Shown piece after piece: positions 39,199 to 45,771 of a stretch of DNA of 64,000 bases; within the stretch, counting starts at the first letter, position 1; every line of letters begins with the position of its first letter. Location of the stretch: NCBI RefSeq assembly GCF_001612805.1, contig NZ_BDBD01000011.1, positions 868,001 to 932,000 on the forward strand, read 5' to 3'. Origin of the DNA: Nocardia coubleae NBRC 108252 (GTDB lineage Bacteria > Actinomycetota > Actinomycetes > Mycobacteriales > Mycobacteriaceae). Made by a program: the position numbers and the translations under genes. Below the pieces are notes generated by a model. It saw only the letters and a list, made by a program, of their open reading frames with translations. It was not told the DNA's origin and did not search any database.

Positions 39199-39837
39199 TC
39201 ACTGATCGTCGAAGAGACTTTCGAGGTAGAGGGCGCTCCAGATGATCTCGGCCAACGATCGAGCAATCACAGAGTCGTTCTCCGGCGGAGTGACCCGCAC
39301 CATCTGATGGCAGACACGTTCGACCATCCAGGTGAGCGCGCCCGCGACCGTTTCAGCAGGCAGTGCGCGGATGGTTCCGGCGGACTGACCGCGGTCGATG
39401 ACCTGGCGGGTGGCGTCGCTGATCGAGTTGATCATCGTCGTGTAGTCGTCAGAAACGCGCTCGTCGTACGCGGCAGCTTCGATCACCGCCGAAATGAGGA
39501 ACTGATGGTCGCGGTAGACCGCGACGATGGCGGTGGTCGCGGCCAGCAATGCGTCGGCGTCGTGCAGTTGCTCGGACTGCCACCATGAGCGTGCGGCGAA
39601 TTCGATGTCGGCCAAGACATGGGTGGCCAGCCCCCGCAGGAGATCACCCTTGTCCTCGAAGTGGACATAGAACGTGGCCCGCGATGTTCCCGCGGCGCCG
39701 GCGAGCTTGTCGACACTGAGGTCGGTGTACGCGTGGCCCTCACGCATGAGCTGTTCGGTCGCGGCCAGGAATCGCTGCGTCCACTCGACACGGCGGTCCT
39801 GCCGGCGCGACTGAGTCTTGCGTGTTACCGAGGCCAT
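39199..39837 (-). CDS. TetR-family transcriptional regulator
   Basis: 212 residues from the ATG at 39837 with GGAGAAG upstream. The N-terminal helix-turn-helix (about 25-70) reads LSVDKLAGAAGTSRATFYVHF. The C-terminal ligand domain is of the KstR2/FadR-like size. The operator of two 13-bp palindromes lies 58 bases upstream of its start, and a second copy precedes the linalool dehydratase-like operon, so autoregulation plus control of that operon is the simplest reading. The inducer is probably a pathway intermediate. Confidence 0.9.
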   Translation of the reverse strand: MASVTRKTQSRRQDRRVEWTQRFLAATEQLMREGHAYTDLSVDKLAGAAGTSRATFYVHFEDKGDLLRGLATHVLADIEFAARSWWQSEQLHDADALLAATTAIVAVYRDHQFLISAVIEAAAYDERVSDDYTTMINSISDATRQVIDRGQSAGTIRALPAETVAGALTWMVERVCHQMVRVTPPENDSVIARSLAEIIWSALYLESLFDDQ

Positions 39838-39895
39838 CGTCTTCTCCGCTCGATTCCCGTCCGCCACGTAGACCAAGGCTAACAACAGCACGTCC

Positions 39896-39992
39896 TGACA
39901 CTATGTCTTGACATGATGTCAGGCAATGTTCCATGCTGGTGACACCCCTCACGTCTACGTGCTGGCTGGCCTAGATCACACAGGAGCTGTCT
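39896..39992 (+). promoter_or_regulatory. Second copy of the TetR operator and leader
   Basis: 39896-39921 repeats the double site TGACACTATGTCT plus TGACAtgaTGTCA found at 38881-38906 in the opposite orientation. The following bases match the other leader (CCCCTCACGTC, GTGCTGG, then CACAGGAGCTGTCTATGTCG). It sits between divergent tetR and a truncated operon. Confidence 0.72.
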
Positions 39993-40088
39993 ATGTCGGG
40001 ATCCCCGGCGCACGCTGTGAAGACCCCGCATCACCGGCTGATGACTGCCGCGTTCTGGATGGCCGACCCGGTGGCGGGTGGGGCATGA
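39993..40088 (+). pseudogene. Truncated paralogue of the 142-residue membrane protein
   Basis: A 31-codon frame with the same ribosome site and start as the gene at 38382-38810. It shares the pattern MS----A, then HRL--A-FW at matching positions of that protein's N terminus, then ends early. Its stop overlaps the MCE fragment start (ATGA). It appears to be what is left of a second membrane-protein operon after a deletion that joined it to MCE sequence. Confidence 0.5.
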
Positions 40089-40435
40089 GTATCCGCAAGC
40101 CACTGATCAGCTTCAGCGCCTTCGCGGTCGTCTCGGTGCTGGTCATCGCGGGTGTGTGGAATACGCTGGCCCGAACGGTCGACGGAGACACCCGCGAGTA
40201 CACCGCGATCTTCACCGATGTACTCGGCCTGCGGCCCGGCGACGATGTCCGCATGGCGGGCGTGCGCGTCGGCAAAGTCGAGGAGATCGGACTCGACGAC
40301 AACTACAACGCCAAAGTGACGCTCATCGTGCAGAGCGACCAGACGATCTTCGACGACACCAAGCCCTTGTCCGCTACCAGAATCTGATCGGCCAGCGCTA
40401 CATCGCGCTGGCCCCTGGCAAGGCGCAGACCACCT
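40085..40435 (+). pseudogene. MCE-family protein fragment (frameshifted)
   Basis: About 100 residues of a mammalian-cell-entry protein: an N-terminal membrane helix (FSAFAVVSVLVIAGVW), then the MCE core YTAIFTDVLGLRPGDDVRMAG and VGKVEEIGL. After FDDTK a one-base deletion shifts the frame; the next frame continues with ALVRYQNLIGQRYIALAPG, which is diagnostic. It then runs into an unrelated gene fragment at about 40430. Intact MCE proteins exceed 300 residues and sit in large operons; none is here. Confidence 0.82.
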
Positions 40436-40622
40436 CTCTGGCCTCCAACGCCGACCGCAACCGCCGTTCTTGTTCGAGAAGGTCGGCCCGGCCTTCGAAG
40501 TCCATCGCGATCGCCAGCGCGTCACTACAGTTGGCGGGGCCCGACCACTCACCTAAACCCCACCACAGCAGTCGACGCTCGTCGGTCGACAGTTCAATCT
40601 CCACAAGGTCATCTGGTTGCAC
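40425..40622 (-). pseudogene. 5' fragment of a conserved hypothetical gene
   Basis: On the minus strand about 60 residues begin MQPDDLVEIELSTDERRLL and continue WGLGEWSGPA, LAIAMDFEGRADLLEQ and RRLRSALEA, which look like a real soluble actinobacterial protein of unknown function. The frame then reads into the complement of the MCE fragment, so the 3' part is lost. Confidence 0.5.
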
Positions 40623-40744
40623 CGGTTAAGGGTGAACTACCCGAACCAGAACGGCCAAAAGTGGGCCCCCACGATTCTGCCGTAGCGCAAGTAGTGCAAG
40701 CCACACAACCAACGAGTGCATGAAACGCCTTCAGTCGAGCCACC

Positions 40745-41173
40745 ATGGATAAGCTCACCGGCGTGCCCGAACAGAACAACGAGGATCGACTGTCCGCTCC
40801 CTACAGCTGGGATCATCTCAGCGACGACCCCAGCGTCTGGGATCGAGTGCGCGCCAACCATGTTCTCGGACAACGCTTGACCGGAACCGTCGCTCAGATC
40901 CCACGTCCGGGCGCGATTGGCATCTTCATCGACCTGGGCCTTCCCGTCAGCGGATTCGTCGATGTACTGCTGCTTCCCAACAGCACAAGCAAATGGCCCA
41001 TCGAGGGCACCGTCACAGAATTCCTCGTCTGGTGGATGGACCCGAACAGACCACAAATTCGCCTCGTCCCTGCCGAATCCTGCTACCGCCGAGAAGACTT
41101 CGCCACATGGTGCCTGGCCCATGCTCCGTTAGGCGACCCGCGAGTTCTCGACCAGTTTAGGTTCGACCCCTGA
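40745..41173 (+). CDS. S1-like domain protein of unknown function
   Basis: 142 residues. The middle (about 40-85) reads GQRLTGTVAQIPRPGAIGIFIDLG followed by VSGFVDVLLLP in the manner of an S1/OB RNA-binding strand pattern. The rest (WDHLSDDPSVWDRVRANHVLG and the C-terminal RLVPAE segment) looks like small stand-alone proteins common in actinobacterial accessory DNA. The function is unknown; an immunity or RNA-related role is possible. No strong ribosome site is seen. Confidence 0.58.
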   Translation: MDKLTGVPEQNNEDRLSAPYSWDHLSDDPSVWDRVRANHVLGQRLTGTVAQIPRPGAIGIFIDLGLPVSGFVDVLLLPNSTSKWPIEGTVTEFLVWWMDPNRPQIRLVPAESCYRREDFATWCLAHAPLGDPRVLDQFRFDP

Positions 41174-41534
41174 GGCACTCGGTCCCAACGAAATCCCCTC
41201 ACCCCACCGACCGGCATGAGTGGCAGTAGGGCTCCATCCTTGTGTACGCAACTCGGCATTACAGGATGCCTGACAGGCTCGGTCATAGCGACGTGGACGC
41301 AGACGCAGACCGATTACTGCACGGGAGAGGCTGACTTGTCGTCTCCCCTCGGCCGTCGAGGAGTGTGTAATCAATATCTCACTCCTTCAAGCCGTGTCTG
41401 TTCGCGCGCCGCACGCTACGGTCTCCGACCACGCCCGCCGCCAGGCCGACTACCGGCTGGCCTGTCTACGTGGGGATGAGGGCTTGGGGCCCCGGAAGTG
41501 GGTTGCGCCCTGAAGGAGTGCCGAATCTCGTACC
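41174..41534. other. Featureless accessory DNA
   Basis: No convincing gene, repeat or hairpin in 361 bases. Composition resembles the flanking gene fragments. Confidence 0.4.
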
Positions 41535-41933
41535 TCACTGCGCAAACGTGCTATCCAGCGAATATCCGATAATGCCGATGACAGAGTCATCAGGTCCGTG
41601 GAGCCGTGAGGGCATGTCCTTGCCAGTCTGTGGGCTCTGGGAGTGGTCCAGGATCGGTGCACCACGCGATGAATTCGGCCACGTGTGTGGGCGGATCTCG
41701 TCAGGAAGGCCGAACATCGGGCAGCGAAAGCGGAAAGCTGGGCCGTGCTGGGTCACTCCGCGAAACTCGGGACCCAGCACGGTGACATGCCGGGCTTCCT
41801 CGTCTTGGTTCAGGACGTAATTGAGCATGATCCGTCTATCGTCAGTCGCAACCCTAAGGCTCGCTGCACCGGGCGCATGATAGTTCTCCAAGTCTTCGCG
41901 GACCCACCATAGGAATTCGCGATAGCCCACCAC
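41535..41933 (-). CDS. Hypothetical protein
   Basis: 132 residues from a GTG with AAGGAAGG upstream (a second GTG follows at once). The first 90 residues look like a genuine soluble protein (YREFLWWVREDLENYH, DRRIMLNYVLNQDEEARHV). The C-terminal 40 residues are rich in Ser, Pro and Arg and may be a read-through after truncation. I do not recognise a family. Confidence 0.45.
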   Translation of the reverse strand: MVGYREFLWWVREDLENYHAPGAASLRVATDDRRIMLNYVLNQDEEARHVTVLGPEFRGVTQHGPAFRFRCPMFGLPDEIRPHTWPNSSRGAPILDHSQSPQTGKDMPSRLHGPDDSVIGIIGYSLDSTFAQ

Positions 41934-42130
41934 GATCCTTCCTTGCGATTGCCATGTGCCAACGCTAGAACACCGGTGCAGTGAGCCACGTAATTTTCGT
42001 CGGTCGGCACTAAAAATGCCCGGTCACGGTACGCGCAATCCCTTTGCGCCGGCGAAAAGCAGACACCGTGATCATTGTTGCAATGCCCGGATGCGGTGGT
42101 CTATCTCGGCGGCACGCGGAAGAAGAACTA

Positions 42131-42625
42131 TCAGATTCCTAAATCTACTGGATCCGCAAGCAGCACCACGCGGTCGGCTGCCGGGTCGAACCCGAGCAGT
42201 GGGTAACCATATTGGCCCTCGGCGCCCATAAGTACTGGCTTTCCCAGTCGACGGCCGAGCACGCATACGAAGTCGCACAGGATGTCCACCCCAGCCTGAC
42301 CTTGCAGCTCGCGAAGGTCCAGGTCGAAATCGATCTCCGTGGCGGACATCGCACGGAAGATCATCAGCACGCCTGGGACGGGCCGGACATACAGCGAGAC
42401 ACTCTCCTCCGCATCTGCGGGGCGTGGCAGTACCTCCGCGGCAAGAGGCAGCGGTCGAATGGTGTCGTCTTCCCTGTAGTCCCATTGCCACCCACTGGAC
42501 TGGACTAGATCGAATACCGCCTGCCAGTCCTCGACTGAGGCGTCCGGCACCCACACATCCGGCAGGGCACCCATCAGGTTGGGGTCAAAGAAGTTCTTGA
42601 CGTCGTCCCACAGCAGATCTGGCAT
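42131..42625 (-). CDS. Hypothetical protein (small accessory-region family)
   Basis: 164 residues from the ATG at 42625. An N-terminal MPDLLWDDVKNFFDPN stretch, a WQAVFDLVQSSGWQWDY segment, a beta-rich middle (PVPGVLMIFRAMSATEIDFD) and a C-terminal GFDPAADRVVLLADP give the look of a complete cytosolic protein of a family spread through actinobacterial accessory DNA, often near toxin or immunity genes. The function is unknown. Confidence 0.6.
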   Translation of the reverse strand: MPDLLWDDVKNFFDPNLMGALPDVWVPDASVEDWQAVFDLVQSSGWQWDYREDDTIRPLPLAAEVLPRPADAEESVSLYVRPVPGVLMIFRAMSATEIDFDLDLRELQGQAGVDILCDFVCVLGRRLGKPVLMGAEGQYGYPLLGFDPAADRVVLLADPVDLGI

Positions 42626-42767
42626 CCGGCCATGCTGCCAGGGCGCGCTATCGGACTGCACCCTGATTTCATCACTCCGAGGAAGGAGCGGCCACAGCTC
42701 GGCGAACTGGTTACATCAAACTTTCACCGTCACGAGCCACCGATCGACCTAGCCGTCGACACCGAAA

Positions 42768-43245
42768 TCAATTGACCAGTCCGGACTGTGCTGAGCGCTC
42801 ATCGATCAGATCGGGCAGGATCGAGTACGAAAAGGTCTGAGTCTCTGCGTATCCGATTCCCGCCACGCTGATCGCAACGAACACCCAGACTCCCGGGTAT
42901 ACCGCCGCCGCGGACAGCACCGTCGTGCCGGTCGCGCCGCTGTGGCGGACGCCAGCGACATCCCGGTTGCGATCACCGCGCCGGCCGTCACCGCCATCGC
43001 GGCGTACCCGGCGCTACCGCCGACAGCGTCGCGGATCGCCGGGCCTCCCGCGCCGAGCGCGAGGGTCGCGAGCGCGACCACCGCGATGCGGGTGGCGACG
43101 AGGCGGGTGCGTTCGTGGTGGTCGGGCGTGAGGTCAGCCGGAAGGGCGACATACGGGACCTGGAAGCACGAATACGCGATCGCGGTGGCAGTGAACATGA
43201 CCAAGACCCAGATCGCCCCTACCGTCGGTGACTTGGTGGGGAAAC
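42768..43245 (-). pseudogene. C-terminal fragment of an MFS/GPH-type transporter
   Basis: One frame gives VGAIWVLVMFTATAIAYSCF then QVPYVALPADLTPDHHERTRL and further helices up to about 42910. The sequence then continues in another frame with VWVFVAISVAGIGYAETQTF and YSILPDLIDERSAQ, stopping at 42768. Both are typical of sugar:cation symporters, so the gene is 5'-truncated and frameshifted. The cut 5' end abuts a tRNA fragment and its terminator. Confidence 0.72.
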
Positions 43246-43247
43246 GA

Positions 43248-43288
43248 GTCAGGCCGGGTTCCGATGACTTCTCGGGACCCGGCCTGAC
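43248..43288 (-). terminator. Terminator-like hairpin beside a tRNA fragment
   Basis: A 12-bp stem GTCAGGCCGGGT/ACCCGGCCTGAC with a further inner 4-bp stem. It lies 12 bases downstream (minus strand) of the tRNA 3' fragment, mirroring the tRNA-terminator arrangement at the island edges. Confidence 0.6.
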
Positions 43289-43300
43289 CTGCATCTATTG

Positions 43301-43331
43301 TGGAGCTAAGGGGATTGAACCCCCGACCTTC
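43301..43331 (-). pseudogene. 3' fragment of a tRNA gene (tRNA-Ala-like)
   Basis: On the minus strand: T-arm GGGGG TTCAATC CCCTT followed by the acceptor strand TAGCTCC and A, as in tRNA-Ala 3' ends. No D-arm or 5' acceptor strand is found upstream, so it is not a working tRNA. With its terminator hairpin it looks like the displaced end left by another integrative element. Confidence 0.6.
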
Positions 43332-43364
43332 TCAGTTCGGGTACTCCCCTACTGGGCGGCCGAC

Positions 43365-43583
43365 TTAGAAGGTGTAGTGCTTCGACAGAACCTGCCCGTT
43401 GTACTTACCACCCTGGCACACATGCTTCCAACCCTTCGGCTGATACATCTTCTGAACGACGATGTGCCCTCCACCTTTCACACAGAGCATGCTGTTGGAA
43501 TCAGCCTGGGCCGCGCCGGCATTGATCACCACAACAGCAGTACCGATGAAGGTGCTCGCAACGGCAAAGATGGCTTTTCGCAT
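43365..43583 (-). CDS. Small secreted protein
   Basis: 72 residues from an ATG with GGGGGAGG upstream. A signal peptide of about 28 residues (MRKAIFAVASTFIGTAVVVI, ending near AQAD) is followed by a 44-residue mature part with two cysteines (MLCVKGGG and KHVCQGGK). A basic exported mini-protein of this kind is common in Nocardia. The function is unknown. Confidence 0.65.
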   Translation of the reverse strand: MRKAIFAVASTFIGTAVVVINAGAAQADSNSMLCVKGGGHIVVQKMYQPKGWKHVCQGGKYNGQVLSKHYTF

Positions 43584-43902
43584 GGGTCCTCCCCCGCCTC
43601 GGATCGATATCACTGTCCACGGCCGCGGAGCCTCCCGCCACGGTCATGGCTAGCGAATTGACCTGCGCAACATACCATTCCATGCAACGCCATGCCAGAT
43701 CACTCCGAGGCTGTAGCCAGCGACCGATAGCACTCGAATCACCCCCCAACTCATACCGTGCGGGCCAACAACGCAACCGCATGCCGAAACCCAACAGAGA
43801 ACGATCGTCGTGAACGACACGAGCCCCACCAAGCTCAACATTCAAACACCAGATCTCACCTCGAATGCACCGACACCATCGCGAAGACAGCACCCAACTC
43901 GA
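43584..43902. other. Intergenic region beside the CRISPR unit
   Basis: No gene seen. It contains the promoter of the small secreted protein. The 13-mer AATTGACCTGCGC appears at about 43655 and again just beyond the CRISPR repeats at about 43995, which may be chance or a trace of duplication. Confidence 0.4.
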
Positions 43903-43903
43903 G

Positions 43904-43992
43904 GGCTCATCCCCGCTCGCGCGGGGAGCACGAGATGGTCGACGGTGCGACCGCGCGGGGCTGGGGCTCATCCCCGCTCGCGCGGGGAGCAC
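43904..43992 (-). CRISPR. Orphan type I-E CRISPR unit (2 repeats, 1 spacer)
   Basis: Two identical 28-bp repeats at 43904-43931 and 43965-43992, separated by a 33-base spacer (period 61). On the minus strand each begins GTGCTCCCCGCG and ends GGGGATGAGCC with an internal CCCCGC/GCGGGG stem, the form known from actinobacterial type I-E systems. No cas gene lies in the window. The AT-richer stretch from 43993 on the leader side would fit a leader. It may be a relic or use Cas proteins encoded elsewhere. Confidence 0.82.
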
Positions 43993-44408
43993 ACTAATTG
44001 ACCTGCGCGTTTGCAGACCAACCAGCCAAATTTCATTCACTTTCGACCACTCCGAAGCCGAAATCACCAACACGGCAGACCAGCATCCGGTTCCACATAC
44101 ACACCACCTCATCACGCGCCCTCAGCAGCCACCGTCACACCGCAGTGCCACAGCACCATAGCCGTCCATCGAGCAGCATGCCGGTGCATCGTCACCACAC
44201 CGACCGAGCACGGACGCCAGCGGACGACTTCTCGAAACCGCAGCAAAGCCGCGTCCGTAGTACTCGACCCAACACACATTAATCACACAGAAATAACCGG
44301 AAACACCGGGAAACGATGGGAAGCAACCAGACTTCGGCGCGCGCCGAAGTCCTGCTCTACCAGTAGTTTTGGGTACTTTCCGGTAGCTTCGAGTCGACGC
44401 GAACCGGC
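43993..44408. other. Non-coding right end of the island
   Basis: No convincing gene. A perfect 22-bp palindrome at 44330-44351 (GACTTCGGCGC and its complement) lies 58 bases inside the right att repeat. Nearby GTAG/CTAC repeats could be integrase arm sites, but this is a guess. Confidence 0.45.
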
Positions 44409-44495
44409 GTCAAGTGGTCGCAGGTTCAAATCCTGTCAGCCCGACAGTGAAAACCCCCTCTGACCTGGGTCGGAGGGGTTTTTCTTGTGTCCGGA
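44409..44495 (+). repeat. Right attachment-site repeat (displaced tRNA-Pro 3' end)
   Basis: Direct repeat of 10497-10583: 39 identical bases spanning the 3' part of tRNA-Pro, then the terminator with a few substitutions. One change spoils a base pair of the hairpin, consistent with relaxed selection on a displaced copy. No 5' half of the tRNA precedes it. Confidence 0.88.
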
Positions 44496-44538
44496 CACTT
44501 TGCGCAATTAGGCCCAAACCCACAGTTACAGCACAAAA

Positions 44539-44900
44539 ATGACTCCAGGAGGGTCCACCAGACCGGCCAGGAGCACCTATTTCTCGCCCAATGGCGGCCC
44601 TGGACGACTCGTGCGAGTAGTTGTGTCTGGAATCACAGAGTTCGGGGACTCTGAGTTGCCGGCGGCCGCGAAACCGGGCGGAACCCTTCTGCCCGACGAC
44701 GAAACCTGGCTCACCAGCCCAGATCTTGCCGCACGCCGGCACATGCCTCTCAAAACCATCGCCTGCTTGGCGTCGGCAGGAACCGGGCCCCGCTACAGCC
44801 ATCTCGGCCGACACCGCAGATTGGGAAGACCAACGCCCCGAGGTCCAGCCGGCACGGCACCGCCGCCACCCCCCAAGCTTCACCACCGACGCCCCGTGAC
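44539..44900 (+). pseudogene. Broken excisionase-like gene
   Basis: Residues encoded from about 44695 (DDETWLTSPDLAAR, then ASAGTGPRYSHLGRHRR) closely match the helix-turn-helix units of the excisionase at 13653-14135. After GRHRR a deletion removes the equivalent of RLADIRTWE and shifts the frame. It lies directly right of the right att repeat. Confidence 0.75.
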
Positions 44901-44963
44901 CAGTCGCGCCTTCAGGGTCGCCTCGGCAGCCGTCATTGCGCACTCCACCTGAGAAGAGAAACC

Positions 44964-45160
44964 GTGCCCGGACGACAAGCCCGACCTGTCGGGACCTTCG
45001 GCACCCCGTCCAAACCTCGCAAACAAGCCAATGGAAGCTGGCGTACGACCGTGCGCCACTACGGAGCCTGGCAAGTCACCCTGATCCAACGCTACGGCGC
45101 CACTGCCACCGAGGCCAGCAACAAACTCGCCGAGGCGATGCGCGAATTCCACGAATCCAG
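44964..45160 (+). pseudogene. Truncated integrase (N-terminal arm-binding domain only)
   Basis: About 66 residues from GTG at 44964. They begin MPGRQARPVGTFGTPS and include WRTTVRHYGAW, clearly homologous to the first 66 residues of the island integrase at 14221 (roughly two thirds identical). It breaks at about 45160 into the antisense of an acyl-CoA oxidase fragment. With the broken excisionase it marks a second related element. Confidence 0.82.
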
Positions 45161-45668
45161 CCGAGCACGCTGGTGGCGTAGGTCGCTGCCAGCGCCGAGA
45201 CCAGGTCGCGGCTGACCGTGCCCCGCTCAGCCATCAGGGTCCGGCCACCGGGTCGGCGTTGCCGGGCGTAGTTGATCGTCACCGCCAACCCTGCCCGCGC
45301 ACCGGCGGCGGACGTGCCCGCCAGATCGAGTCGCCCCTGTCCTAGGGTCGTGATCGCCCGGTGGAACCGTGCCCGCACCGGCACTGTCGATGCCATCCCG
45401 TGCGCGCCCATCACGGCCCATGTCCCGCCGAGCAACCCCTCAGCGGGGACGAAGACTTTGTCGAATCGGATCAGCGCGTGATTCATTGGAGCCCAACCTT
45501 TATCGGGCAGAGCGGCGACACGCAAACCGGGTGTGAGCCCTTGATCTGTGCGCAACCTCAGGAGCAAGGGCAGAACACCTTCGTCACTGCCGCCGATGAT
45601 CAATCGGGCGGTAACCACTCCGATCTTGGGCGTTGTCGGGTCGGCGATGTTGGGCATGAATTTCCAGT
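45160..45668 (-). pseudogene. Internal fragment of an acyl-CoA oxidase/dehydrogenase
   Basis: About 165 residues (IGVVTARLIIGGSDEGVLP, NHALIRFDKVFVPAEGLLGG, QGRLDLAGTSAAGARAGLAV) match the middle domain of acyl-CoA oxidase-like flavoproteins. Both ends are missing: it is fused at 45160 to the integrase fragment, and no plausible N-terminal domain precedes it. Confidence 0.7.
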
Positions 45669-45690
45669 CCGGACGAATCGCAAGAGAACC

Positions 45691-45720
45691 CGTGTGCCCG
45701 GCATCGACGCCGGGCACACG
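45691..45720 (-). terminator. Terminator of the amidohydrolase gene
   Basis: A perfect 12-bp stem CGTGTGCCCGGC/GCCGGGCACACG with a 6-base loop, about 50 bases after the amidohydrolase stop. Confidence 0.65.
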
Positions 45721-45771
45721 GGTAGGAAAGGGAGAAACGTAGTCGAGCGAGGTCCTACTTTCTCGATGGGC

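Noticed and set aside
43301..43331. A functional tRNA gene
   Set aside because: Only the T-arm and 3' acceptor strand exist; the 5' half and anticodon arm are missing.
43655..44010. A further CRISPR-related repeat AATTGACCTGCGC on both sides of the array
   Set aside because: Only 13 bases long, not at 61-base spacing, and unrelated to the repeat sequence; probably chance or minor duplication.
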